DNA from: an uncultured Clostridia bacterium
GTDB taxonomy: Bacteria > Bacillota > Clostridia > Oscillospirales > Acutalibacteraceae
DNA length: 64,000 nt
NCBI GenBank assembly: GCA_944380765.1
Contig: CALWIO010000006.1
Location: 18,841 to 82,840, forward strand
Direction: 5' to 3'
In this document: one piece after another, positions 8,369-16,147 of the stretch
Layout: each line of letters begins with the position of its first letter
Position numbering within the stretch: the stretch's first letter is position 1
Made by a program: the position numbers and the translations under genes
The notes under the pieces: generated by a model
Told to the model about the DNA's origin: nothing
The model's input: only the letters and a program-made list of their open reading frames with translations
The model's database searches: none

Positions 8369-8396
8369 GCCGGAGCAAAGCGGACTTTGCTCCGGA
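8369..8396 (-). terminator. Terminator downstream of tRNA-Val
   Basis: An 11-bp perfect stem CCGGAGCAAAG with a 4-nt loop. On the minus strand it is followed by a T-rich tract just past the tRNA 3' end. Confidence 0.75.
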
Positions 8397-8397
8397 G

Positions 8398-8474
8398 TGG
8401 TGGAGACAGAGGGGCTCGAACCCGCGACCTCACGGATGTGAACCGTGCGCTCTGACCAACTGAGCTATGCCTCC
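8398..8474 (-). tRNA. tRNA-Val (anticodon CAC)
   Basis: A full cloverleaf is readable on the minus strand: acceptor GGAGGCA/TGTCTCC, D-arm AGCTCAGTTGGTCAGAGC, anticodon stem CACGG/CCGTG with loop TTCACAT (anticodon CAC), and T-arm GGTTCGAGCC. An encoded CCA lies at 8398-8400. It has its own promoter and terminator. Confidence 0.93.
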
Positions 8475-8521
8475 GTTTTTTCAGCGGCAAAGGCGCAAGC
8501 CGCTGCGCTGAATTATTTATA

Positions 8522-8550
8522 ATTATATCACACTTTTTTTATATGAACAA
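8522..8550 (-). promoter_or_regulatory. Promoter of tRNA-Val
   Basis: TTGTTC (8545-8550), 17 bp, TATAAT (8522-8527) on the minus strand, about 48 bp before the tRNA 5' end. Confidence 0.65.
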
Positions 8551-8562
8551 GCGTTTTTTAAT

Positions 8563-9030
8563 TTAAAGCGCTTTTTCCATTGTGGTTTTCAGCGGCGTCA
8601 TACCGCAGTTTTCATAAAATTTATACGCGCCCTCGTTGAACGCCCACACATTGAGCGTTATATTGTCAAAGCCGTTGGTCTTTGCGAATTTTTCCACATA
8701 TTCAAATATGCTTTTGCCGACATGCTCTCCCCTGTGGTTTTCGTCAACGCAAATATCGTCAATATAAAGGGTTTTTTTATCCTGCATAAGCAGACTGCCC
8801 TTTGTTGACTGATAAACGCAGAAAGCGTAGCCTAAAATTCTTCCGTCCTCTTCCGCCGCGAAAATCGGCGTTTCATCATTTCTGATTATTTCGGCAAGCT
8901 CCTCGTCGCTGTACTTTTTAGTCGCTTTTTTAAAAATATCCGGTCTGCCGTCGGCGTGGATTTTCGCCACCTGAAACAAAAGGTTATTTATTTGCTCGGC
9001 GTCGGCAGCCGCAGCTCTTCTGATTATCAT
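8563..9030 (-). CDS. GNAT-family N-acetyltransferase
   Basis: A 155-residue GCN5-related acetyltransferase. The fold is readable as MIIRRAAAADAEQINNLL (strand 1/helix 1), YIDDICVDENHRGEHVGKSI (motif A, acetyl-CoA pyrophosphate loop), and LNVWAFNEGAYKFYENCGM (motif B). The acceptor substrate cannot be deduced. GGAAGA lies upstream of the ATG. A -10-like TATAAT at 9063-9068 (minus) with a weak -35 suggests a single-gene transcript. Confidence 0.88.
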   Translation of the reverse strand: MIIRRAAAADAEQINNLLFQVAKIHADGRPDIFKKATKKYSDEELAEIIRNDETPIFAAEEDGRILGYAFCVYQSTKGSLLMQDKKTLYIDDICVDENHRGEHVGKSIFEYVEKFAKTNGFDNITLNVWAFNEGAYKFYENCGMTPLKTTMEKAL

Positions 9031-9134
9031 TTTTTATCTTCCAATCATAATATATTGAAATAATTATAACACATTTTTTCAAAAACACAAAGCTCCTGCA
9101 AACTGCAAGGACTTTTGAACTTTCAGCAAGATAT

Positions 9135-9500
9135 TTATTTTGAATAAACGGTTACAACCGACATAGGCTCTGCTTTTAATACGCCGCCTGTGTTGTTCTC
9201 AACGCTCTTGGTCAGTTCCAGATCATGCCGGGCGTCGGTAGTGTAAACATCATAGGATTTTAAATCCCCTGCCGGAATTTTTGTTTCAAGCGCCTTGTCG
9301 CCGGAATTTACATATACAATAACCGTTGACCCGTCTGTATTTTCAAAAGCGACACAGCGAAGCCCCTCGGTTCCCGAAGAGCAGGCAAGCCGCACGGCGC
9401 CCTCCTCAATAAATTTTGAGAAATTTCCGAGACACCAGAGTCTTTTTGATGTCTGTATATCGCTGTGGTCGTTTTCGTTTACATAAATCAGTCCGTCTGG
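9135..9500 (-). pseudogene. C-terminal remnant of a GH30-type glycoside hydrolase
   Basis: The minus-strand frame reads [15 protein letters not shown], then [20 protein letters not shown], and then a beta-sandwich ending in VVTVYSK. This matches the end of the catalytic barrel plus the C-terminal beta domain of GH30 enzymes (glucosylceramidase/xylanase type). Everything upstream, including both catalytic glutamates, is missing: the frame hits a stop at 9501-9503 and the homology ends at about 9498. No proper start codon or Shine-Dalgarno precedes the fragment. It is therefore a decapitated gene, and the break marks a recombination junction with the segment to its right. Confidence 0.75.
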
Positions 9501-9676
9501 TTAATGAAGATTTACTGCGGGAAGCCGGATATATGCTGCCGCAAAGCGGAAACACCCATGATTTGCTCCGCGGCTGGGTTGAAAACCCGCCTTCCGCTGA
9601 ATTTCCCGTCGAAGTGGCAAAAAAACTTTTGGAACGGTTTCCATGTAATGATATCAATAAAGGAGAAAATAAAAAA

Positions 9677-10339
9677 ATGAGCAAATGGAAATGTAAAATA
9701 TGCGGCTACATCCATGAAGGTGAAAATCTACCTGCCGATTTCACCTGCCCGGTGTGTAAACAACCGGCTTCTTCCTTTGAAAAAATAGAAGAAGCGCCGA
9801 AAGCCAATAAATATGCCGGAACACAGACCGAAAAAAATCTGGAAGCGGCTTTTGCCGGTGAGTCTCAGGCTCGCAACAAGTACACATATTTTTCTTCGGT
9901 CGCAAAAAAAGAAGGCTATGAACAAATCACCGCTTTGTTCCAGAAAACTGCGGATAACGAAAAAGAGCATGCAAAAATGTGGTTCAAAGAACTAAACGGT
10001 CTCGGTGACACCGCCGAAAACCTGCTTCACGCTGCCGAGGGTGAAAATTATGAATGGACTGACATGTATGACGGTTTTGCAAAAACCGCGGAGGAGGAAG
10101 GTTTCCCGGAGCTGGCTGCTAAATTCCGTTTGGTTGCCGCCATTGAAAAACATCACGAAGAACGTTACCGCGCGCTGCTACACAATGTGGAAACAGCTGA
10201 GGTCTTTGCCAAGAGCGAGGTTAAGGTATGGGAATGCCGCAACTGCGGTCACATTGTGGTCGGTACCGTTGCGCCGGAAGTTTGTCCTGCCTGCAATCAT
10301 CCGCAAAGCTATTTTGAACTGAATTGCGAAAACTACTAA
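9677..10339 (+). CDS. Rubrerythrin with rubredoxin domains at both ends
   Basis: A 220-residue non-haem iron peroxidase that reduces hydrogen peroxide in anaerobes. N-terminal rubredoxin-like domain: [10 protein letters not shown] ... CPVC (about 4-35). Central ferritin-like diiron domain: [37 protein letters not shown]-terminal second rubredoxin: [10 protein letters not shown] ... CPAC (about 185-215). Both Fe(Cys)4 sites are complete. The frame stays open upstream to 9416, but AAAGGAG precedes the ATG at 9677, which begins the rubredoxin domain. It lies inside the accessory patch next to the GH30 remnant, suggesting acquisition. Confidence 0.9.
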   Translation: MSKWKCKICGYIHEGENLPADFTCPVCKQPASSFEKIEEAPKANKYAGTQTEKNLEAAFAGESQARNKYTYFSSVAKKEGYEQITALFQKTADNEKEHAKMWFKELNGLGDTAENLLHAAEGENYEWTDMYDGFAKTAEEEGFPELAAKFRLVAAIEKHHEERYRALLHNVETAEVFAKSEVKVWECRNCGHIVVGTVAPEVCPACNHPQSYFELNCENY

Positions 10340-10817
10340 GCCTTCGGCTTATCCGGTAACCGTAATTGGTTGAACATCAAAATAATCTGAAAAGTCCATA
10401 AAACAGGTGAAAACAACCGTGATTTTGATACCCATTATATCAAAATCACGGTTGTCATTTGCCTAATCCCATCAAGATTGATACAAGAAAGACTTTACCC
10501 TAAAATTGGGGTACAAAGTCTTGCACGGGTATCTTGCGGGTTTCAAATTTTAGGGAATTAGCCGATGGGGGTTTCAAATTCAAATGCCGTAGATTTTTTC
10601 ACATTTATGTGGTATAATCAGTTCGATAAAATAAGAATTTGATTGGAACAGAACCTTTGAGTTCACTTTAGGTGTTTATGTAGTGGCTATCAAATACGGA
10701 TTAGGTGAAAAGAGGTTTGGCAACCCTCGGTTGACACATTGCAAGGCTATGTTTGGTGGTATGTAACCGTCAAAAATACTATAATGATGTTACAAAAGCA
10801 CCAAGGAGGTAATGATA
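10340..10817. other. AT-rich non-coding stretch with several inverted repeats
   Basis: No convincing gene. It holds a perfect 18-bp inverted repeat (10413-10455), a second hairpin (10490-10521) and a 12-bp direct repeat GGGTTTCAAATT (about 10539 and 10570). An isolated TATAAT at 10613-10618 overlaps the end of a CACAT-TT-ATGTG palindrome region, and a TATAAT at 10780-10785 lies just upstream of the XRE gene. On the minus strand a short open tail ending in AFEFETPIG resembles the end of a lost gene. Composition and debris suggest a mobile-element scar. Confidence 0.5.
10413..10455 (+). terminator. Long perfect hairpin after rubrerythrin
   Basis: Two 18-nt arms (ACAACCGTGATTTTGATA and its complement) separated by 7 nt. 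Only a weak T-tract follows, so it may be a terminator for the rubrerythrin transcript or a transposon-end relic. Confidence 0.55.
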
Positions 10818-11801
10818 ATGATTTTAGCTGATAAGATAATCAGACTTAGAAAAAAGAATGGATGGTCACAAGAGGAACTTGCTGAGAAAATGAATGTGTC
10901 CCGTCAAGCAGTATCCAAATGGGAGGCAGCACAGACCACGCCTGATTTGGAAAAGATACTTCAACTTAGCAATTTGTTTGGTGTAACGACCGATTACTTA
11001 TTGAAAGACGAAATTGAATATGAGGAATTTACGGATAGTACGGATGAAACGCCGATACGAAGGATTTCTCTCGCAGAGGCAAATGAATATTTGGAACAGA
11101 GAAAGGATGCCTCGGTTAAGATCGCAATCGCCACATTCCTGTGTATTATATGCGCCATTCCTTTGCTTCTTTTGATCGCATTAAGTGAGATGACCTCACT
11201 TCCGATTGCCGACAATACCGCAATCGGAATCGGCGTAGTTGCGATTTTTCCTATCGTAGCGATTGCTGTAATTATGTTTATTCGTGTTGGGTTCAAAAAT
11301 TCACCTTATGAGTTTCTTGAAAAAGAACCGTTTGATACGGAATATGGTGTTACCGGACTTGCAAGAGATAGACAGAAAGCATATCGGAGTACCTATGTGA
11401 AATACAACTACATTGGTGCTTGCACCTGTGTGTTGTCGCCTGTTCCTCTCATAGCCGGAGCATTTACAGAGAATGAACTGCTTGTAATGATTTTACTTTG
11501 CGTCACAATGCTGATTGCTGGAGTAGGAGCAATGTTTTTTATCGTTGCGGGAGTGCGATGGGCAAGTATGCAAAAATTACTTCGAGAAGGAGAATTTTCA
11601 GATAAAGGAAAACGAAAAAGCAAGATCAGCGAAACTGTAGGTACGGTGTACTGGCTTGCGGCAACTGCCGTTTATCTGTGTTGGAGTTTCCTTACAGACG
11701 ATTGGCATATTACTTGGGTTGTATGGCCGGTTGCAGGTATTTTGTTTGCAGGAGTAGAACTCATTTGTAACCTTGTGATTGATAAGCAAGACGAAAAGTA
11801 A
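10818..11801 (+). CDS. XRE-family HTH regulator with multi-helix membrane domain
   Basis: 327 residues. The N-terminal HTH at about 5-60 reads IRLRKKNGWSQEELAEKMNV and SRQAVSKWEAAQTTPDLEKI. A linker (ISLAEANEYLEQRKD) leads to about six hydrophobic segments in two clusters. The start at 10818 is 7 nt after AAGGAGGT; an ATG at 10812 is too close to it. Codon use and composition are more AT-rich than neighbouring chromosomal genes, consistent with the acquired nature of this patch. Likely a membrane-sensing repressor/activator; target unknown. Confidence 0.8.
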   Translation: MILADKIIRLRKKNGWSQEELAEKMNVSRQAVSKWEAAQTTPDLEKILQLSNLFGVTTDYLLKDEIEYEEFTDSTDETPIRRISLAEANEYLEQRKDASVKIAIATFLCIICAIPLLLLIALSEMTSLPIADNTAIGIGVVAIFPIVAIAVIMFIRVGFKNSPYEFLEKEPFDTEYGVTGLARDRQKAYRSTYVKYNYIGACTCVLSPVPLIAGAFTENELLVMILLCVTMLIAGVGAMFFIVAGVRWASMQKLLREGEFSDKGKRKSKISETVGTVYWLAATAVYLCWSFLTDDWHITWVVWPVAGILFAGVELICNLVIDKQDEK

Positions 11802-11872
11802 AATATCAATTTGCCTAAGTGGCAAATTCCAATATGTCGCACTGATAGCAAAGAAAGATATATGATCACAAA

Positions 11873-11903
11873 GAGGGCTGACCAGAATAACCGGTCCGCC
11901 CTC
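11873..11903 (+). terminator. Hairpin after the second XRE regulator
   Basis: GAGGGC ... GCCCTC with an inner GACC/GGTC, followed by AAAATTTG. A smaller TTTGCC/GGCAAA hairpin lies at 11810-11826. The T-tract is weak. Confidence 0.45.
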
Positions 11904-12023
11904 AAAATTTGAGTCGCAGTAATCAAAGAAAAAGGAATTCTGCAGGCCGCATTTGATTATGTGGTCGTGAAAAATGTGATTTTCTTAAAAGTGGCGACAA
12001 AACACCTAAAAAGCATAAAAAAT

Positions 12024-12060
12024 TGACCGAAAGTGGAGGTAAAACCTCTATTTTCGGTCA
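12024..12060 (-). terminator. Terminator of tRNA-Pro
   Basis: A long stem (TGACCGAAA ... TTTTCGGTCA with inner AGGT/ACCT) 6 bp beyond the tRNA 3' end, followed on the minus strand by a six-T run. Confidence 0.8.
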
Positions 12061-12065
12061 AAATT

Positions 12066-12141
12066 TGGTCGGAGTGACAGGAGTCGAACCTGCGGCATCT
12101 TGCTCCCAAAGCAAGCGCGCTACCATCTGCGCTACACCCCG
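12066..12141 (-). tRNA. tRNA-Pro (anticodon TGG)
   Basis: Cloverleaf on the minus strand: acceptor CGGGGTG/CACTCCG, D-arm AGCGCAGATGGTAGCGC, anticodon stem CTTGC/GCAAG with loop TTTGGGA (anticodon TGG), T-arm CAGGTTCGACTCCTG. CCA is encoded at 12066-12068. Its 3' end faces the accessory patch. Confidence 0.93.
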
Positions 12142-12220
12142 TTATTTCTATGTTTTTATTTTTTTGTGTCTATGTAATTTTATCTTTGAGTCCGCTGCGC
12201 GCAATTTACTCAGCCATAAC

Positions 12221-12249
12221 AGTATAAACCATTTAACCGGTAATGTCAA
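12221..12249 (-). promoter_or_regulatory. Promoter of tRNA-Pro
   Basis: TTGACA (12244-12249), 17 bp, TATACT (12221-12226) on the minus strand. Confidence 0.8.
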
Positions 12250-12272
12250 CAAAGCGGATATTCAAAAAAACA

Positions 12273-12301
12273 TTGAATAATCGGCGTTTGTGTGATAATA
12301 T
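12273..12301 (+). promoter_or_regulatory. Promoter of the cysteine synthase-family gene
   Basis: TTGAAT (12273-12278), 17 bp, TAATAT (12296-12301), divergent from the tRNA-Pro promoter. Confidence 0.6.
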
Positions 12302-12334
12302 ATATGATTGCGAGTATATGAAAAGAGGTTTTTT

Positions 12335-13264
12335 ATGATATACAATAACATTCTTGAAGCAATCGGTCACACGCCGATGATTCGTCTTAACAGAATGAAC
12401 GACCCGGACGCCGCAGATGTTTATGTTAAATTTGAGGGACTTAATGTGGGCGGCTCCATTAAAACGAGAACGGCGTACAATATGATTCTGAGCGCTGAAA
12501 AGGAAGGGCTTATAAACAGCGACACGGTGATTGTTGAGCCGACAAGCGGCAATCAGGGAATAGGCCTTGCGCTGATAGGAGCCGTAAAGGGGTACAGGAC
12601 CGTGATTATTATGCCCGACTCGGTAAGCGAGGAGCGCAGGAAGCTCGTTAAGCATTACGGAGCCGAGGTTGTGCTTATTCACGATGACGGCGACATTGGA
12701 AAGTGCATTGACTGCTGTTTGCAGACCGCTGTTAAAATGCAGAAAGAAAACCCGAATGTTTACATACCCCAGCAGTTTGAAAATCCCAAAAACCCGGAAG
12801 TGCACCGTCACCACACGGGAATTGAGATTATGGAACAGGTTGCGGGACCCATTCACGGCTTTTGCTCGGGGATAGGCACGGGCGGAACTCTTAGCGGTAT
12901 AGGCGAGGTTTTAAAGGCGCAGAATCCTGATATTGAAATCTGGGCGGTGGAGCCGGAAAACGCCGCAATTCTTGCGGGCGGAACAATAGGCACTCATCTT
13001 CAGATGGGGATAGGCGACGGGCTTATACCGAAAAATCTTAATCAGGAGATTTACAGCTATATTTACATAGTGTCCGATGAGGAAGCGATAAGCACCGCCA
13101 AAGATTTGGCGCGCAAGGAGGGCATTATGTGCGGCATTTCAAGCGGAACGAATGTTGCCGCGGCTCTGCGGCTTGCCAAAAAGCTGGGCAAGGGCAAAAC
13201 CGTTGTGACCGTTCTGCCCGACACCGCGGAAAGATATTTCAGCACTCCCCTTTTTGACGAGTAA
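12335..13264 (+). CDS. Cysteine synthase family PLP enzyme
   Basis: A 309-residue fold-type II PLP enzyme, most like O-acetylserine sulfhydrylase, which makes cysteine from O-acetylserine and sulfide. The Schiff-base lysine lies in GGSIKTRTAYNM (canonical CysK: GGSVKDR). The substrate loop is PTSGNQGIGLA, the phosphate cradle is GIGTGGTLSGIG, and the C-terminus has GISSGTNVAAAL. The replacement of the usual Asp-Arg after the lysine by Thr-Arg means related beta-replacement enzymes are possible. AAGAGG lies 6 nt before the ATG at 12335; an upstream ATG at 12308 lacks one. Single gene, followed by a terminator. Confidence 0.8.
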   Translation: MIYNNILEAIGHTPMIRLNRMNDPDAADVYVKFEGLNVGGSIKTRTAYNMILSAEKEGLINSDTVIVEPTSGNQGIGLALIGAVKGYRTVIIMPDSVSEERRKLVKHYGAEVVLIHDDGDIGKCIDCCLQTAVKMQKENPNVYIPQQFENPKNPEVHRHHTGIEIMEQVAGPIHGFCSGIGTGGTLSGIGEVLKAQNPDIEIWAVEPENAAILAGGTIGTHLQMGIGDGLIPKNLNQEIYSYIYIVSDEEAISTAKDLARKEGIMCGISSGTNVAAALRLAKKLGKGKTVVTVLPDTAERYFSTPLFDE

Positions 13265-13278
13265 TTTTACACAGGAAA

Positions 13279-13315
13279 ACAGCCGGAAGAAAATTCTTCC
13301 GGCTGTATTTTTTTT
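13279..13315. terminator. Bidirectional terminator between cysteine synthase and hppA
   Basis: A 12-13 bp stem beginning ACAGCCGGAAGA and its complement, with T8 on the plus strand. It separates two convergent genes. Confidence 0.85.
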
Positions 13316-13322
13316 GACTTAA

Positions 13323-15404
13323 TTAAAAGATGCTGTAATTCACAACCAGAGTCGCGAACACAATGGATACCATTGAAAGCAGCTTGATGAGTATGTTGAT
13401 AGACGGTCCGGAGGTGTCCTTAAAGGGGTCGCCCACGGTGTCGCCCACAACCGCGGCTTTGTGCATATCGCTTCCCTTGCCGCCGTGAGTTCCGCTTTCA
13501 ATATATTTTTTGGCGTTGTCCCACGCTCCGCCGGAGTTCGACATAAATATCGCCATTAAGAATCCCGTTACGGTAGCGCCGGCGAGCATTCCCACAACGC
13601 CCTTATAGCCGAGAACCATACCGACCGCGACCGGAACGGCAATCGCCACAAGCGTGGGAACAATCATTTCGTGAAGGCTTGCCTTTGTGCACAAATCAAC
13701 GCACGAGGCGTAATCGGGGTCGGCTTTGCCCTCCATAAGTCCCGTGATTTCCTTGAACTGACGGCGAACTTCCTTAACAACGCTCTGCGCGGCTTTGCCC
13801 ACGGAATCCATTGTAAGAGCCGTGAATACGAAGGGCAGACAGCCGCCCACAAAAAGTCCTATAAGCACGAGGGGATTTATAATATCAAAGCTCAGATCCG
13901 CCGCGGCGTCAACGCTTTTAACCTTATCGACATAAGAAGCTATCAAAGCCAAGGCCGTAAGAGCCGCTGAGCCTATCGCAAAGCCTTTGCCGGTCGCCGC
14001 CGTGGTGTTTCCGAGCGAGTCAAGGGCGTCGGTGCGCTCCCTTACTTCCGGAGCGAGCCCAGCCATTTCGGCTATGCCGCCCGCATTATCGGCAACAGGG
14101 CCGTAAGCGTCGGTAGCAAGCGTTATGCCGAGAGTTGAGAGCATTCCGACAGCGGAAAGCGCTATGCCGTAAAGTCCGGTAGCCGAGCTTGCCGCTCCGC
14201 CGGAGACAAAGAACGAAATAAGAACGCTTACGGCGACTATTACTATCGGCACGGCTGTTGACTTCATACCGAGTCCCAGTCCGCTGATAATAATTGTAGC
14301 CGAACCGGTTTCGGAAGTAGCCGCAAGGCGTTTTGTGGGTTTGTATGTGTCGGAAGTAAAATACTCGGTTGAAAGTCCTATTAAAACGCCGGCAATAAGT
14401 CCCGAAAGGATAGCGAAGTACAGCCCGAGATTTTCTTTGCCGAGAACGAGAAGGACAACGGGAAGAGAAACAACGGCTATTCCCACGGCGCTGAGGTTAG
14501 TGCCTCTTCTGAGCGCTCTGAGCAGGAGTTTCTGCTCAATATTTTCACCGGTACGCACAAAGAATGTGCCGAGTATTGACATTACTATGCCGATAGCCGC
14601 CAGAATCATAGGCACCGCCATCGCCTTTATTTCGCCCTGAAAAGCCGAAACGCCGAGCGCGGAAGCGGAAATTACCGAGCCTACATAGGATTCGTAAAGG
14701 TCGGCGCCCATTCCGGCAACATCGCCCACATTGTCGCCCACATTGTCGGCTATAACCGCCGGGTTTCTGGGGTCGTCCTCGGGAATACCCGCCTCAACCT
14801 TGCCGACAAGGTCGGCGCCTACATCGGCCGCCTTTGTGAATATGCCGCCGCCCACACGGGCAAACAGCGCCATTGAGGAAGCGCCCATTCCGAAGGTGAG
14901 CATTGCGCCCGTTATTTCAGAGGGGGAGAGCTTGAACACAAAGTTGAGCAGGAAAAACCACACCGAAATATCAAAAAGTCCGAGCCCTACAACGGTAAAG
15001 CCCATTACGGAGCCTGCCGAAAACGCCACTCTGAGCCCCCTGTTGAGTCCCTGCTGACAGGCGTTTGCCGTTCTGGCGTTTGAGAGGGTGGCGATTTTCA
15101 TGCCGATAAAGCCGGACAGTCCCGAAAAAAGTCCTCCGGTTATAAACGCGAAAGGCACGAACCATGTAAGCAGGCCGAACGCCGCCATAACAAGAAGAAT
15201 TACGAACATTCCCGCGAAGAACACGGAAACCACAGAATACTGCCTTTTAAGGTATGCGTTGGCGCCCTTTCTTATCGACTGTGAAATCTTCTGCATTTTT
15301 TCGTTGCCCTCGGAAAATTTAAGCACTTTTTTCGCCGTGAGGGCGGCAAACAAAAGCGCTATGACCGAGCCTAAAAATGTAAATAAAATTAAATATCTTT
15401 CCAC
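13323..15404 (-). CDS. hppA: Membrane-bound ion-translocating pyrophosphatase
   Basis: A 693-residue polytopic protein (about 16 helices) that hydrolyses pyrophosphate and pumps H+ and/or Na+. The catalytic signature [20 protein letters not shown] and [18 protein letters not shown] is intact, as is the late acidic motif [10 protein letters not shown]. The segment [10 protein letters not shown] carries alanine where K+-independent enzymes have lysine, so it should be K+-dependent. The start is GTG at 15404, 5 nt after AAGGAAG and opening [11 protein letters not shown]; earlier in-frame starts have no Shine-Dalgarno. It is preceded by a strong promoter and probably drives ion gradients from biosynthetic PPi. 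Confidence 0.93.
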   Translation of the reverse strand: MERYLILFTFLGSVIALLFAALTAKKVLKFSEGNEKMQKISQSIRKGANAYLKRQYSVVSVFFAGMFVILLVMAAFGLLTWFVPFAFITGGLFSGLSGFIGMKIATLSNARTANACQQGLNRGLRVAFSAGSVMGFTVVGLGLFDISVWFFLLNFVFKLSPSEITGAMLTFGMGASSMALFARVGGGIFTKAADVGADLVGKVEAGIPEDDPRNPAVIADNVGDNVGDVAGMGADLYESYVGSVISASALGVSAFQGEIKAMAVPMILAAIGIVMSILGTFFVRTGENIEQKLLLRALRRGTNLSAVGIAVVSLPVVLLVLGKENLGLYFAILSGLIAGVLIGLSTEYFTSDTYKPTKRLAATSETGSATIIISGLGLGMKSTAVPIVIVAVSVLISFFVSGGAASSATGLYGIALSAVGMLSTLGITLATDAYGPVADNAGGIAEMAGLAPEVRERTDALDSLGNTTAATGKGFAIGSAALTALALIASYVDKVKSVDAAADLSFDIINPLVLIGLFVGGCLPFVFTALTMDSVGKAAQSVVKEVRRQFKEITGLMEGKADPDYASCVDLCTKASLHEMIVPTLVAIAVPVAVGMVLGYKGVVGMLAGATVTGFLMAIFMSNSGGAWDNAKKYIESGTHGGKGSDMHKAAVVGDTVGDPFKDTSGPSINILIKLLSMVSIVFATLVVNYSIF

Positions 15405-15444
15405 AGAATCTTCCTTTCTCATATATTTTTTACAATATACTAAT

Positions 15445-15472
15445 ATTATATACCCGGCGGATTTATTGTCAA
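15445..15472 (-). promoter_or_regulatory. Sigma-A promoter of hppA
   Basis: TTGACA (15467-15472), 16-bp spacer, TATAAT (15445-15450) on the minus strand. Confidence 0.75.
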
Positions 15473-15601
15473 GCAATTAACAATCTTTAACCGCTTTTTT
15501 GTGAATATTCAACAAATAAATCCTGCATATTCACAGCGAAATTCCCTGCCGTTTTGTCGAATTATGAATATTGGCGTCCTTTCGCTTTCAAAGCGCAAAA
15601 A

Positions 15602-15622
15602 AGCCCGCCTTTTAAGGCGGGC
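15602..15622 (-). terminator. Terminator of the lysis cassette
   Basis: GCCCGCCTT/AAGGCGGGC stem, followed on the minus strand by six T immediately past the holin gene. A-runs on the other side make it potentially bidirectional. Confidence 0.85.
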
Positions 15623-15629
15623 AAAAAAG

Positions 15630-15875
15630 CTATTCCTCTTTTTTCATCTGCTTAACCATCTGGTCGCCGTAAACCGCCGTTCCGGTCACGAGTATGCCCT
15701 GCACGGCGCTTTGAACCGAGGGGCCCATAATCGCCATCGCTCCGGCAATTCCGAAAAACAGCAGTATGAGCGGTATATATTTATCGGGTATTTTTTCGGT
15801 CTTTTTTATGACCGCGCCGATAATATTCAGTATAGGTATAAGCAGCAGCGCGTTCTGCGTTACAAACTCTATCAT
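15630..15875 (-). CDS. Phage-type holin (superfamily V-like)
   Basis: An 81-residue membrane protein. Two hydrophobic helices (ALLLIPILNIIGAVI and IPLILLFFGIAGAMAIMG) and a third amphipathic stretch end in a charged tail DQMVKQMKKEE. Size and pattern fit small clostridial phage holins, which open the membrane so that endolysin reaches the wall. It lies directly downstream of the XhlA-like gene and GH25 endolysin, and is the last gene before a strong terminator. A GGAG Shine-Dalgarno precedes the ATG. Confidence 0.8.
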   Translation of the reverse strand: MIEFVTQNALLLIPILNIIGAVIKKTEKIPDKYIPLILLFFGIAGAMAIMGPSVQSAVQGILVTGTAVYGDQMVKQMKKEE

Positions 15876-15885
15876 TTTTTCTCCT

Positions 15886-16143
15886 TTAAAAAGCTATATT
15901 GCCCGCAACCGCTCCGCAAACCGCCCCTATAAGCGCCACTACCAGCTTATCCCAAAGCCAGCCGGGACGCTTTTTCAGAGTTTCTATGCTCTCTTTCAGT
16001 TCGCCGAGCGTTACGAGCATACTGTCAAGCTTGGTTACGGTTTCAACCTGAGCCAAGGTCACATTGTTGACTTTTTTGTAAAGTATCTTTACATCTTCCT
16101 CAATCATTTCAATTCTGTGGTTTGAAACTTCATTTTCGCTCAT
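15886..16143 (-). CDS. XhlA-like coiled-coil protein with C-terminal membrane anchor
   Basis: 85 residues. An N-terminal heptad-rich region (EMIEEDVKILYKKVNNVTLA, VTKLDSMLVTLGELKESIE) is followed by a single C-terminal helix (LVVALIGAVCGAVAGNIAF). This is the layout of XhlA/haemolysin-type phage lysis accessory proteins that act with a holin. The start at 16143 lies 4 nt after the endolysin stop and shares its Shine-Dalgarno region; an upstream in-frame start would overlap the endolysin gene. Confidence 0.75.
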   Translation of the reverse strand: MSENEVSNHRIEMIEEDVKILYKKVNNVTLAQVETVTKLDSMLVTLGELKESIETLKKRPGWLWDKLVVALIGAVCGAVAGNIAF

Positions 16144-16147
16144 AGCT

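Noticed and set aside
10731..10736. TTGACA upstream of the second XRE gene as a -35 element
   Set aside because: No -10 at 16-18 bp spacing; the TATAAT at 10780 is too far away, so the promoter was not called.
8398..12141. Possible integrative element bounded by the two tRNA genes
   Set aside because: The tRNAs are different species, no integrase is present and no duplicated attachment sequence was found; only the smaller patch at 9.1-12.1 kb looks foreign.
12233..12856. A 207-codon frame antisense to the cysteine synthase gene
   Set aside because: Opposite an intact conserved gene and crossing its promoter; no start signal.
13323..15404. Whether hppA belongs to the neighbouring phage-like cassette
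   Set aside because: It is separated by its own promoter and the cassette terminator and is a typical chromosomal gene of anaerobes.
15502..15536. Inverted repeat GTGAATAT ... ATATTCAC upstream of the holin terminator
   Set aside because: AT-rich, 8-bp arms and a long loop without promoter context; not distinguishable from chance.
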